Source: Kiritimatiellia bacterium (GTDB taxonomy: Bacteria; Verrucomicrobiota; Kiritimatiellia; RFP12; UBA1067). Taken from it: 64,000 nucleotides of DNA. The notes below the pieces were generated by a model. It saw only the letters and a list, made by a program, of their open reading frames with translations, was not told the DNA's origin and did no database searches. The position numbers were made by a program, and so were the translations under genes. Below, piece after piece: positions 34,582 through 43,618 of the stretch; within the stretch, counting starts at the first letter, position 1, and the number at the start of each line of letters is the position of its first letter. The stretch covers positions 119,876 to 183,875 of the forward strand of contig JAFRBA010000118.1 of the NCBI GenBank assembly GCA_017405115.1, in the 5' to 3' direction.

Positions 34582-34955
34582 GGGAGCTCGAGGGCGCTAT
34601 CGGGTATGACTGCCGGCGCCTTGAGGACGGACGGAGGGCCCTGTTCAGGCATACGCTCGTCCACAGGATGGCGAGAAGGTCGTTCTTCGAGCGAAGGGAC
34701 ATGATGGCCATCATGGGCCTGTCGTATTCCTCCCTGTCAAGCTTCGCAGCGAATCCAAGGCTCGAGATAGACGCTTCGAGGGAAGTCGTCTGCGGGTCGA
34801 GGAAGGATCTTCTCAAGATCGCTTTCCCGTACTTGGACTTTGGTGACGACAATAAGCCGAAGACGTACGAGGACTACTCGGAGTACTTCGACGAGCTCGA
34901 CGAGATCGATGCGTCTAAGTCGTCTGGTTCCGTTGGCGGAGACACCCCTAAATGA
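33937..34955 (+). CDS. tail assembly chaperone, -1 frameshift fusion product
   Basis: After slippage at 34554-34560 translation continues in the -1 frame with LESRYALRELEGAI and ends at 34955. This gives a 339-residue fusion: 208 residues from the first frame plus 131 from the second. The second frame has an ATG at 34434, but it has no ribosome site and overlaps the first gene, so separate initiation is unlikely. The C-terminal part contains a basic helix region and an acidic tail (EDYSEYFDELDEID). The ratio of short to long forms usually sets tape-measure loading. The next gene is the tape measure. Confidence 0.82.
34554..34604 (+). promoter_or_regulatory. programmed -1 ribosomal frameshift signal
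   Basis: The heptamer AAATTTT (34554-34560) is read A-AAT-TTT in the zero frame, a canonical X-XXY-YYZ slippery site. After a 6-base spacer comes a stem: CCCGATA plus CGCCCT (34567-34579) pairs with AGGGCG plus TATCGGG (34591-34604), 13 base pairs with one bulged C and an 11-base loop. All elements have the spacing expected for efficient -1 frameshifting. Confidence 0.85.
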
Positions 34956-34961
34956 TATAAT
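34933..34961 (+). promoter_or_regulatory. promoter TTGGCG-17-TGATATAAT before the tape measure gene
   Basis: The -35 TTGGCG (34933-34938) and -10 TATAAT (34956-34961) are 17 bases apart, with the extended TG (34953). The -10 overlaps the stop codon of the frameshifted chaperone. The tape measure ATG (34974) follows, with AAGG in between. Confidence 0.65.
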
Positions 34962-34973
34962 AAACAAGGTAAA

Positions 34974-37900
34974 ATGAACGAACTAATCGGCATGCTCATA
35001 CCGTTGCTGATGTCCGGCGCGGGTCTTGGCGACATCCTCCGAACTCTCGGTGGAGCCGGCCAGAGCGCGGCCGGTATGGACGGGCTTTCATCCGTGATGA
35101 GCACGTCGATGATGCGTGCGAAGCAGTATTTTCCGCTCAAGCAGAACCAGCAGACAATCAATTCCGCGGCAGAGATGCTGGCGGACCGACTTGGGATCAA
35201 CCCGTATTCTGGGCTCGGCCAGGGAATGGTTCACATGCTGGGGTCCGCGTACCACGTCGCTCCGGACATGATCGGCGGCATACTTGGAATACCGAACGGG
35301 CAGCAGTTCTTCAGCCAGATCGCGAACGGAGCTTCGATTAGCCTTGCCGCAGGTTACGGTCAGACGGACGTCCTGAACCCGTACAGCGTCATGGCGAACC
35401 ACAAGCGCGCGATGGACATGGCGAAGACCGTTTACGACCTTGGAGTAAAGCAGGGTGGCGGATACGACATCTCCTACAGCCACGGCCTCAACATGGAGGA
35501 GATGGGAAAGGTCACGCAGAGGCTGCTGTCTTCGAGGATGGCATACAGGGAGGTCGCAGAGGGAGAAGACGGTACGCTGATGGAAAACGGGAAGGACATC
35601 AGCTTCGACAAGGAATCTGATAAGTTCAAGGAAAACATCAAGAAGCTCGGATCGAAGTTCAACGAGGCCGCGTCCATGCTCTCGAAGGTCACTGGGAGCG
35701 TCGAGGAGGCGCTTAACATGATGGACAGGATCGCCGGCGGAAATTTCCTCGGCGGAACTGCCGAGCAGGCATCCAAGGCGGCTTCTCAGGCCAAGCGCAT
35801 GGCAACTGCGATACGCGTCACTTCTGCGATAGCGGGAATATCGCCGACAGAGGCCTACGCGAACATGATGAACCTCCAGAACGGGATGGCGACAGGCATG
35901 GGCATGAGTTCGTACATCGCGAACGCGTCCGGCTTCTCATCTCTCATGGGAGACATGGCGTTCAACGCGACGATGGGGTACAACACGTGGCTTGCCATGA
36001 ACCCGAACGCCAGCCCTATGCAGAAGCAGCAGGCCCTTCTTGCCGTGAACGGACGCGCTCAGGCCTACTCGTCCTCAAACGCGGCCGCGCTCTCCGCGGC
36101 GATCGCAGACAACGCGAACATGTTCTCGCCAGAGGAGCAGAAGCAGATACAGGACGCCATGCGGTCAGGTCATCCTGAGGCGATCGTCGAGCTCGTCAGA
36201 AGCCGAATCGGGGAAAGCATGTACAACACGTACATGACTGATCCGTCTGTGCAGGCCGCCGCAAGGTACAGGGCTTCGAAGGACGAGAGGAGCAGCGCGC
36301 TCCTGAAGGATCTCGACCAGGCGAACATCGAGGGGAACCTCCAGCAGGTCGAGGACTACGGCGCGAGGCTGATGACGAGGCGTGCGCTCTCCGACCTCGA
36401 AGACGATCTCGCGAGGCGTTCAGGAAAGACTGATTTCGCAGCCGGACGAACCGATGCCGTCAAGAGGAAGTTCGTCGAGATGGCCGTCAAGCAGGGCATG
36501 ACGCAGAAGGGCGCAGAGGCGATGGACGTCAACGATCTCCGCGTCTGGCTGCAGAACCGCCCCGGACTCGACAAGTCGGATCTCGCGAAGGCCGAAAACC
36601 TCGCGGAGATACAGGAGGCCGGACGTCAGATCGACTCGCTTACGATGGACGACATGCAGGAGGAGGCCGCGAGGAACCGTCTTATCAAGGAAATCGACAA
36701 CACAACCTGGAACGAGGACAAGAAGAGGGAGCTCAAGGCGCTTGCCGGCAAGAAGGGCGCGAACCTTGAGGCGATCGCGAACGAGGCGTTCAGCGGGAAG
36801 ACCGTCGACGAGCGCAAGGAGCTGACAGAAAGGGTGTTCAAAGGCAGATTCTCGCAGGCCGGCGCGGCAGAAAAGAAGATGAGGCTTGAGCGTCTCGAGA
36901 AGTCTCAGGACCAGAACTACACGGTCGACGAGCGGATGGCTGCCATCACGCGAGACTCGGCAAGGCAGGACCTGACGGAGATGGGAGGCCTGAAGAAGAA
37001 GCTTTCGAGCAATGATCTTTCAATGCTTGGAGAAGCGGACGCGCTCAGGGAGTTTGCATCTGAGGCGGTACGTCTCGAGGGCAAGGGTCTTCTGTCTCTC
37101 GGAGGCGACAAAGACCTGTCGAAAACATACAACGAGGCTGCCCGCAGAATGGTATCCGGGATCTTCGGAGACAAGCTTGGAAACATGGAGGGCGACGACC
37201 TCAAGCAGCTTGAGACGCGACTCTCAGAGGAGATCGTCAAGGGCATGATGGGCGGAAGCACCTTCCAAGAGGCGTTCGCCGCGTCCATGAAGAACTTGTC
37301 GGACGAAGACAAGGCGAAGATCGGATTCGGAAAGGACAAGGACGACAATACGCTTGCCGGCGAAAAAACCGTAAACGACTTCATCGAGAAGGCCGAGCGC
37401 GGAGACCTGAAGGACGCCGACAGGAAGGCTTTCCTCGCGACGACGTCAAGCGTGATCGACGAAAGGTCGAAGGGCGCGAAGGCGGACGCAATCAAGGAGA
37501 TGACGAGGCTTGCGAAGGGAGACATCGGGGATCTCAGCGAGGCAGATGCATTCAAGCGGTTCACCGAGATTGCGAAGACAGTCGGAGGCTACGACATCAG
37601 CGACGAGGAGTTCGACAAGCTGAGCGCAGAGAAGGCTAAGTCAATCGGGGAGAAGGGCTCCGCCCAGAAGGCCATGTCAGACATGCTCGGCGCGATGAAG
37701 CCGAGGGGGCAGAGGGATCTCGGGTTCTTTGCCATGTCAGGCACGGGAAGCCCTGACAAGGCCGGCATCCTCATGGCCGCGACGATGTTCAAGATGGCCG
37801 GCGGCGACATGAGCAAGCTCAACCTCGGGAAGGAATGGGAGGACATCCTCTCGACGATCGACGACGAGAAGGCCGGAAGGACGATGAACGCCGTTTCGAA

Positions 37901-38423
37901 CGCGATCCATGTCGGCGGCGCGAGCTACCAGAAGGAGGCAATCAAGAGCGCAGAGACGCAGGCCCTCCGTCTCGGGGAGCTCGTGAACAAGAACAAGACG
38001 CTTCTTGAAGACGCGAAGGCCGCTTACGGGACAGGCCCTGATTCTGAGAAGGCGAAGGAGCGTCTTCTCGGAAAGCTGAAGGCCTTAGGCAGTTCAGACG
38101 CCAATTCGGACGCTGCCATGATAGCGACGCTTCAAGGGCAGACCATCGGCGGACAGAACGCCATGGAGGTCATGCAGAAGGGGAAGAAGGGGCTTGAGGC
38201 TGCGAAGAAGGATGCCGGCGACAAGTATGACGAGCAAATGGTCGGCGTCGTGCGCGAATCGGCGAGGAAGGACTCGGCAGCCTACGACATCGGAAAGGCG
38301 ATCGGAGACTTCACCAGGATGATATCTCCTTTCATACAGGATCCTGCAAGCGTGTTCAAGAGCCCGATACCCGTCAAGATGTGGGGGCCCGTAGATTTAA
38401 GCGGAAAGGGGACGTGGCCGTAA
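34974..38423 (+). CDS. tape measure protein
   Basis: A 1149-residue, almost entirely helical protein rich in Ala, Lys, Met and Glu, directly downstream of the frameshifted chaperones. It has Gly/Met-rich hydrophobic segments at the N-terminus (MLIPLLMSGAGLGDIL) and around 90-125 that could be membrane-active at DNA ejection. The C-terminus ends near IGDFTRMISPFIQDPASVF. By the usual rule of about 0.15 nm per residue, a tail near 170 nm is expected (inference). The stop overlaps the next ATG. Confidence 0.85.
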   Translation: MNELIGMLIPLLMSGAGLGDILRTLGGAGQSAAGMDGLSSVMSTSMMRAKQYFPLKQNQQTINSAAEMLADRLGINPYSGLGQGMVHMLGSAYHVAPDMIGGILGIPNGQQFFSQIANGASISLAAGYGQTDVLNPYSVMANHKRAMDMAKTVYDLGVKQGGGYDISYSHGLNMEEMGKVTQRLLSSRMAYREVAEGEDGTLMENGKDISFDKESDKFKENIKKLGSKFNEAASMLSKVTGSVEEALNMMDRIAGGNFLGGTAEQASKAASQAKRMATAIRVTSAIAGISPTEAYANMMNLQNGMATGMGMSSYIANASGFSSLMGDMAFNATMGYNTWLAMNPNASPMQKQQALLAVNGRAQAYSSSNAAALSAAIADNANMFSPEEQKQIQDAMRSGHPEAIVELVRSRIGESMYNTYMTDPSVQAAARYRASKDERSSALLKDLDQANIEGNLQQVEDYGARLMTRRALSDLEDDLARRSGKTDFAAGRTDAVKRKFVEMAVKQGMTQKGAEAMDVNDLRVWLQNRPGLDKSDLAKAENLAEIQEAGRQIDSLTMDDMQEEAARNRLIKEIDNTTWNEDKKRELKALAGKKGANLEAIANEAFSGKTVDERKELTERVFKGRFSQAGAAEKKMRLERLEKSQDQNYTVDERMAAITRDSARQDLTEMGGLKKKLSSNDLSMLGEADALREFASEAVRLEGKGLLSLGGDKDLSKTYNEAARRMVSGIFGDKLGNMEGDDLKQLETRLSEEIVKGMMGGSTFQEAFAASMKNLSDEDKAKIGFGKDKDDNTLAGEKTVNDFIEKAERGDLKDADRKAFLATTSSVIDERSKGAKADAIKEMTRLAKGDIGDLSEADAFKRFTEIAKTVGGYDISDEEFDKLSAEKAKSIGEKGSAQKAMSDMLGAMKPRGQRDLGFFAMSGTGSPDKAGILMAATMFKMAGGDMSKLNLGKEWEDILSTIDDEKAGRTMNAVSNAIHVGGASYQKEAIKSAETQALRLGELVNKNKTLLEDAKAAYGTGPDSEKAKERLLGKLKALGSSDANSDAAMIATLQGQTIGGQNAMEVMQKGKKGLEAAKKDAGDKYDEQMVGVVRESARKDSAAYDIGKAIGDFTRMISPFIQDPASVFKSPIPVKMWGPVDLSGKGTWP

Positions 38424-38884
38424 TGAAGGTGTTCTCGTCAGATTCAAGAGGCGTGGAAGCCTGGGGCCCAACTGCCGCTGTTGACGTCAAGGTCGACGCG
38501 CTGGGCGGCGTAGTTGACAACACGTGGATCCTCGTCAACTTCGCTGTCGGCGCGAGGGAGATCGTCGACGTTCGCCAGTGCTTCGACGACATGTCGTTCA
38601 TCTACGCGCTCGGAAACAACCAGTCCAACTGCCAGATATCACTTACGTTCGCGATCCTCGTCGGAACGAAGTTCTGCAAGGGAAACAACAATACGGCCGC
38701 GATCGAGGCCGGACTCAGCGCATACGTGAGCAAGCGCATCTCTCAGAAGACGTCAGCCGGAAAGATAGCGATCGGAAACTTCTCTCGCATGGGATGGCTC
38801 ACCGGGATCGACATCGGAAACGCGGACGTCAACAAGGGCGTCTGCTATGGAACCGTCCACTTTCTGATGGAGCTCAAGAAGTGA
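38423..38884 (+). CDS. baseplate/tail protein next to the hub
   Basis: A 153-residue protein. ATG 38423 overlaps the tape measure stop (TAATG) and follows GGGGAC; an upstream in-frame GTG at 38381 was rejected. It is beta-rich with a compact fold (SNCQISLTFAILVGTK, GKIAIGNFSRMGWLTGIDIG). Between the tape measure and hub genes, a LysM-less spacer or hub-interacting role is expected, as for T4 gp48/gp54 or Mu-type equivalents. No clear motif. Confidence 0.6.
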   Translation: MKVFSSDSRGVEAWGPTAAVDVKVDALGGVVDNTWILVNFAVGAREIVDVRQCFDDMSFIYALGNNQSNCQISLTFAILVGTKFCKGNNNTAAIEAGLSAYVSKRISQKTSAGKIAIGNFSRMGWLTGIDIGNADVNKGVCYGTVHFLMELKK

Positions 38885-40350
38885 AGGAGAAGGTGGCAAA
38901 GATCTCGGTCGAGGCGACTGTGGCCGGCTACGACCTCGCGGTTCAGGATGCGACGATCTCGCTTGGCGTCAACGCGATACCTGCCGTCGAGCTCATGTGC
39001 GCGCCTTCCGAGGCGAACTACTCGTACGACTCGCCGACCGTCGTCAAGACGACGCTCTCTCAGTTTGCTAAGATGTACAGGGACATGTCCGTGCTTGCGG
39101 AGGGATTGAGCGAGCCCGGCCAGGTCGACATACAGGTGACGGGAGACGACAAGGACTCGTGCCAGCTCAACAACTGGATCCTTTCAGGTGTCGGCCTATC
39201 GAACGCGAGCGCGACTTCGGCGCCGTACCTGTCGGTCATCCTTCAGCATCCGATCTGCAAGCTCACGAAGGCCGGTTCGATCTACGAGACGCCGAAAGGA
39301 AACATCAACGAGAAGATGAGGCCAGAGCTGAAGGGGTCTAACCTCATCGAGATCATCGACTCGGCGTACAAGTACATGAGCGGTGCGAACGACATGTTCT
39401 GGCCGTCTCCTGCCGGATACGACATGGCTCCGAAGTTCAGGCAGGCGCTCGCGCAGTACAAGCCGAGCGACTACCTTGTATGGAAGGGGTCGAACGGAAT
39501 ATTCCTCTCCGGAGGAAAGGATTCAGGCCTCAAGGGGCGGATGACGCTCGCGATAGGGGAATCCGTATTCCCGGACGACAGCGGCTCGTCGACTTGGGAC
39601 ATGCTCCTTCGCTCGTCAGGGAGCCTGCTCGTCAGCATCACGCAGGACGAGGGGAACAACTACACGGAGGACAAGCTCGTCTTGGAGCCGACGCAGCCGT
39701 GGAAGACGGCAAGCATCACGATCGACGAGGATCGGTGCGCGTGGGTCGAACTTCCTGGAATGAATCCGTTCAGACTCGTCGGCGTCATGGCGAGGAAGCT
39801 TGGTCCGTACGCAGACCTGCCGAACCAAGGGTTCATGCCGAACGGCAACCCGCTTGAGGAGAAGCCGACGTCAGAGGTCATGTACGCCCCCGTGAAGGAC
39901 GTCGAGGTCGCGGACGGACGTATCGTAAAGACGCATGCGCCGGCGATGCTGGAGGCCGCGTTCAGGATGGATGCGCCGTACGGGAACTCTGTTTCACAGG
40001 GGACGATCGAGCTGAGCAAGCAGATGAAGGACGACTACAACTCGGCCATCGGGAAGTACTGCAAGGCCGTATACGAGATCACGGCCGCTTCGATGATTCA
40101 GGCAAAGGCACAGATGGCCGTCAGCTTCCACTCGGGCGGGAAGCTCCTCCTCCCCGGAAACACGTGCCGGTTCAAGACAAAGGGCCAGGATCTTTTCTAC
40201 GGATACATCAGGAACGTCGTCCACCACGTGTCTACGAACGGAGGGAACTCGACGACCGTCGCCATGTCGTACGTCAGACCGGAGGCGAGTTTCAAGATGA
40301 AGGGCCAGGAGGCAATCAAGGCAGGCGCGCCGAACGCGGCATACGAGTAA
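38881..40350 (+). CDS. baseplate hub protein, gp27/gpD/XkdQ-like
   Basis: The GTG start at 38881 overlaps the preceding TGA (GTGA), with GGAG 8 bases upstream; GTG 38893 is an alternative. A 489-residue product. The C-terminal third has the typical hub strand pattern: GGKLLLPGNTCRFKTKGQDL, then YGYIRNVVHHVSTNGGNSTT and a final strand ending in YVRPEASF. The N-terminal half also carries beta-rich hub-like domains. Position after the tape measure fits. A long in-frame upstream extension (from 38524) is only a shadow of the preceding gene. Confidence 0.7.
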   Translation: MKEKVAKISVEATVAGYDLAVQDATISLGVNAIPAVELMCAPSEANYSYDSPTVVKTTLSQFAKMYRDMSVLAEGLSEPGQVDIQVTGDDKDSCQLNNWILSGVGLSNASATSAPYLSVILQHPICKLTKAGSIYETPKGNINEKMRPELKGSNLIEIIDSAYKYMSGANDMFWPSPAGYDMAPKFRQALAQYKPSDYLVWKGSNGIFLSGGKDSGLKGRMTLAIGESVFPDDSGSSTWDMLLRSSGSLLVSITQDEGNNYTEDKLVLEPTQPWKTASITIDEDRCAWVELPGMNPFRLVGVMARKLGPYADLPNQGFMPNGNPLEEKPTSEVMYAPVKDVEVADGRIVKTHAPAMLEAAFRMDAPYGNSVSQGTIELSKQMKDDYNSAIGKYCKAVYEITAASMIQAKAQMAVSFHSGGKLLLPGNTCRFKTKGQDLFYGYIRNVVHHVSTNGGNSTTVAMSYVRPEASFKMKGQEAIKAGAPNAAYE

Positions 40351-40360
40351 GGAGCAGACC

Positions 40361-41083
40361 ATGGATCCAAGAGGACAGGACAGCTACACGAGAGCCTACA
40401 ACGCATGGGTCGTGAACCGGACGCCGGAGAACATGGCCGGGCTCGTCGAGGCGTTCATGCCGACAGTGAACGCGGAGATCATGCAGTATTCCGGACCGAA
40501 GGAACTCCTTCGGTCGAGGGGAAGGTTCCTCGTCACGCAGGCCATCAAGTCGTTCAACCCGATGGGCGGGACTCGCCTAAACTCGTGGGTCGTCACGAAC
40601 CTCAAGCAGCTTTCAAGGTACGGCAAGCGCCTGCGTCCGGTCAGGGCGTCAGAGGCGATGCTGAGGAACGCGGCCGAGCTCGCCTCTGTCGAGAGGCGCC
40701 TTGAGGACGATCTTGGACGAAAGCCGACGGACGACGAGCTGATGGACGAGACAGGTTGGAGCAAGAAGACGATAGCGGACATCCGGAAGTCTTCTGTCGC
40801 TTCGGTCAACGGAAGCATGTTCGAAGACGACGACGAGGGAGAGGGGACTTCGTCTGAGCCTGGTCTCGTACGTCCGAGCAGGCTTCCATACGCCGCGGAA
40901 GCGGTCTACATGGGTCTTGACGACAAGGACAAGGCGATATTCGACGGAAAGACCGGCATGCACGGAAAGAAGCAGACGTCCGGATCCAGTCTCGCCGACA
41001 TGCTCAAGATATCGCCGGCGGCGGTTTCGCAGAGGTCGTCAGCGATCGGCAGGGAGATCGCCAACATGGCGGGAGGTTCGTGA
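40361..41083 (+). CDS. sigma70-family transcription factor
   Basis: A 240-residue protein with AAGGAG before ATG. It has the layout of a small sigma factor. A region 2-like segment at about 25-95 includes FVTQAIKSFNP / RLNSWVVTNLKQLSRYGKRL, similar to regions 2.2-2.4 and the RPVR of sigma-3.0. A region 3-like segment follows (about 105-145, DDLGRKPTDDELMDETGWSK). An acidic linker (155-161) leads to a C-terminal HTH (SGSSLADMLKISPAAVSQR, 207-225) in the place of region 4. It is surrounded by baseplate genes. A phage sigma that directs the phage-encoded RNA polymerase, or redirects host polymerase, to late promoters is the natural inference. Confidence 0.8.
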   Translation: MDPRGQDSYTRAYNAWVVNRTPENMAGLVEAFMPTVNAEIMQYSGPKELLRSRGRFLVTQAIKSFNPMGGTRLNSWVVTNLKQLSRYGKRLRPVRASEAMLRNAAELASVERRLEDDLGRKPTDDELMDETGWSKKTIADIRKSSVASVNGSMFEDDDEGEGTSSEPGLVRPSRLPYAAEAVYMGLDDKDKAIFDGKTGMHGKKQTSGSSLADMLKISPAAVSQRSSAIGREIANMAGGS

Positions 41084-41469
41084 TGGCAGCGACAGAAGCA
41101 GTCCAGTTCATGATCGCCGACCATGGCGACAAGACGCCTCCCAGCGGGTTCAGGAAGACATTCGCCGAGGACAAGCCCTACAAGTCGATCCTTCAGAGGA
41201 ACGACAAGATGCTGTCAGAGGTGCTCGACCTGTTCGACTGGAACGAGGACAGCGACAAGTGGGTCGAGGAGTACAAGAAGCAGAAGGGCCAGGACATCAC
41301 GAAGCTCGTCAGGTTCAGGAGACGCGCATGCTTCTGCATTGGCGGATGGCGCGAGTTCAACGAGGACTTCGGGAGGGGCGACGTGTCGTGCCTCCGCGAC
41401 ATCCGAACTCCGCTCGTCACGTCTCGATCACCGCTCAAGGCAATGAAGGACGAATTCGATGGAACGTAA
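41083..41469 (+). CDS. hypothetical protein in the baseplate cluster
   Basis: A 128-residue protein; ATG 41083 overlaps the sigma-like gene's stop and follows GGGAGG by 7 bases (a GTG three bases earlier is less likely). It is soluble and helical, rich in Asp, Lys and Arg, with two Cys residues spaced as CFC. No family recognised. It overlaps the gp25-like gene by 11 bases. Confidence 0.6.
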   Translation: MAATEAVQFMIADHGDKTPPSGFRKTFAEDKPYKSILQRNDKMLSEVLDLFDWNEDSDKWVEEYKKQKGQDITKLVRFRRRACFCIGGWREFNEDFGRGDVSCLRDIRTPLVTSRSPLKAMKDEFDGT

Positions 41470-41944
41470 CAAGGTAGACTATTCGGGCAGGACGGTTGAC
41501 CTTCTTCTCCTGAAGACAGTCCTCGCCGTGCCGGCGGTCAACAAGCGCGTGAGCCTCGACGCTGACGGAGAGCCGATGATCGTGACAGGAGTCGAGAAGA
41601 TGGTCCAGCGTTACGCGATCCTGTTCATCAACGCGATCGGAAGCACGAAGTTCAGGCCTGAGCACGGGACGGAGGTCGTGCCGAACGTGTCGGCAGGTCT
41701 CGTCTACAACATGGCGACGCTCGAGACGACGGCGGCCGGGGCGAACTTGGAGGCGCTTCGCCAGATGACGATATCAGACGCCGAGGAGGACGACACTCCA
41801 GACGACGAGCGGATCGTCGACTCGGAGGTGACGAACCTCGAGTTCTCAAGGGAGAAGTCGAAGATCAAGATCTCCGTCCGTCTTACGACGGCGGCCGGAA
41901 ATTCGTATGTCTACATAATCCCGGTAGGGGTAGGAGTCCACTGA
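41459..41944 (+). CDS. gp25-like baseplate wedge protein
   Basis: A 161-residue protein overlapping the previous gene by 11 bases. It has the gp25/gpW-like pattern: a helical N-terminus, the INAIGSTKFRPEHGTEVVPN segment, then a DSEVTNLEFSREKSKIKISV strand pair and a C-terminal strand IIPVGVGVH. The gpJ-like gene follows with a 1-base overlap, the standard order in contractile tails. Confidence 0.75.
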   Translation: MERNKVDYSGRTVDLLLLKTVLAVPAVNKRVSLDADGEPMIVTGVEKMVQRYAILFINAIGSTKFRPEHGTEVVPNVSAGLVYNMATLETTAAGANLEALRQMTISDAEEDDTPDDERIVDSEVTNLEFSREKSKIKISVRLTTAAGNSYVYIIPVGVGVH

Positions 41945-43611
41945 TGAAGACGATAACGCTAGACGACATGACCCAGGAGGCGTTCGACGCCGCCGCCGAG
42001 ACGGTGGTGTCAGGGATCAAGGCGTTCAACCGAAAGCTCGACACGCGAGAGGGAACGGTGCTCAGGGACCTCCTCGTGAATCCGGAGGCAGCCATCGAAG
42101 GCGTGACATCCGGGCAGATCGAAGAGGTCAGGAAGTGCTCGTCGCTCAAGCGCATGCAGGAGGCTCAGGATGCCGGCGAGGAGATAGACCAGGAAGACGT
42201 AGACGCGATCCTCTCGAACTTCAACGTGAAGCCCCACTCGGGGACGCCGGCGAAGGGCGTCGTGAAGGTCGTCGTGTCGGACGGAACGGTCGCGTACTCG
42301 GTTGCCGCAGGAGACAAGTTCATGACGGTGGATGGAATCGAGTTCGCCGCGGACGAACAGGTCATCGCCGTTGCAGGAGGCACGCAGAACCCGGCCCTCA
42401 CGCCGACGACGAAGCTCTACCAGGGGGCAGCGGGGTATTTCTTCCTCGTTCCGGTGACGGCAGTCGAGTACGGGTCTTCCGGGAACATCGCGCAGGGGAC
42501 TTCACTTGACCCGGACTCGCAGATATCGTTCTTCGTGATGGCTGAGGCCTACAAGGACTTCGACGGAGGGTCTGACGTCGAGCCTCTCTCGGCAATCATC
42601 GACAGCATCCCGTCCGGCCTTTCGATCCGCGGGTTCGTCAACAAGACGGCGGTCGAGGGCATGCTTCGGAGCGAGTTCGACGCCGGCGAGTTCCCGATCG
42701 TGGCTGTTTCGGCTGTCGGGTACGGGAACATGGCGCAGCTGCGCGACAAGCACAACCTGTTCGGGGTGGCTGTCGGCGGAAGGGTTGACGTGTATGTGCG
42801 AAACTTCTCGAACTTCTTCACGATCACGAAGACGCTGACCGGAACGAAAAAGTCGGACGGAAAATACGTCATACCGGTTCCAGTAGGCGCATTTCCAGGA
42901 GCGTGCTGGATAAAGTCCGTTTCAGACCCCTACAGCACTGGAGATGACGAGGACGTGCTGAACTCGCTCGACTTCTCAGCCAAGAGGACGGCAGACGTGT
43001 CAGAGACGTGGCACGACATCGACTGCTCGAAGAGTCCAGTCGAGGCGTTCAACACGGTTTGGCAGGGATTCGAGATCGAGCTGGACAAGGTGCCGGCGAA
43101 CGAGGGGACGAGCGACTCGAACGACGCGTGGTCAGACGAGCGAGACTTCAAGGTCACGGCATACTGCCTCCCGCAGGCCGTCGAACTTCAGGAATACGTC
43201 GACAGGGACGACGTGCGCAGCGTGTCAACCGACGTCGTCGTGAGGTGCCCTGTCGTCTGCAACGTGTCCGTGAACGCGAACGTGCAGTACGATCCGAAGA
43301 ACCCTGTCGACGAGGGGATAGCGAGGGCGAAGATCAGGACGTACATAAACGGCCTTGGTTTCGTCGGACGGCTCACGAGATCCGAGATCGTGCAGATCCT
43401 CAAGAACCTTGGAGCCGTCTCGGTCGAGATGCAGACTCAGGACATGCTGTACGGAGAGCTGCACGACGCGGCCGGCGTCAGGCATGTGCTGAGCGGAGAC
43501 GCGCTCGACGTTTCGGCGATCGAGGACGGATCTGTGATGCTCACGAAGGACACGGTCGTGTTCTGCGCCGACAACGAGAACATCCAGATCAAGCTGACGC
43601 CTAACACGTGA
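41944..43611 (+). CDS. baseplate J-like wedge protein
   Basis: A 555-residue protein starting with ATG overlapping the gp25-like stop. It shows the Baseplate_J layout: N-terminal helix with REGTVLRDLLVNPEAA; a KPHSGTPAKGVVKVVVSDGT beta region followed by AGDKFMTVDGIEF; and a C-terminal domain with NVSVNANVQYDPKNPV and helix GRLTRSEIVQILKNLGAV. It should build the baseplate wedge together with the gp25-like protein. Confidence 0.85.
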   Translation: MKTITLDDMTQEAFDAAAETVVSGIKAFNRKLDTREGTVLRDLLVNPEAAIEGVTSGQIEEVRKCSSLKRMQEAQDAGEEIDQEDVDAILSNFNVKPHSGTPAKGVVKVVVSDGTVAYSVAAGDKFMTVDGIEFAADEQVIAVAGGTQNPALTPTTKLYQGAAGYFFLVPVTAVEYGSSGNIAQGTSLDPDSQISFFVMAEAYKDFDGGSDVEPLSAIIDSIPSGLSIRGFVNKTAVEGMLRSEFDAGEFPIVAVSAVGYGNMAQLRDKHNLFGVAVGGRVDVYVRNFSNFFTITKTLTGTKKSDGKYVIPVPVGAFPGACWIKSVSDPYSTGDDEDVLNSLDFSAKRTADVSETWHDIDCSKSPVEAFNTVWQGFEIELDKVPANEGTSDSNDAWSDERDFKVTAYCLPQAVELQEYVDRDDVRSVSTDVVVRCPVVCNVSVNANVQYDPKNPVDEGIARAKIRTYINGLGFVGRLTRSEIVQILKNLGAVSVEMQTQDMLYGELHDAAGVRHVLSGDALDVSAIEDGSVMLTKDTVVFCADNENIQIKLTPNT

Positions 43612-43618
43612 GGAAGAG

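Noticed and set aside
34434..34955. Separate gene starting at ATG 34434
   Set aside because: No ribosome site, overlap with the preceding gene, and a perfect slippery site plus stem-loop join the frames; treated as a frameshift product.
38524..38880. N-terminal extension of the hub protein
   Set aside because: The extension is the shadow of the tail gene at 38423 in another frame; a GTGA-coupled start at 38881 has GGAG at good spacing.
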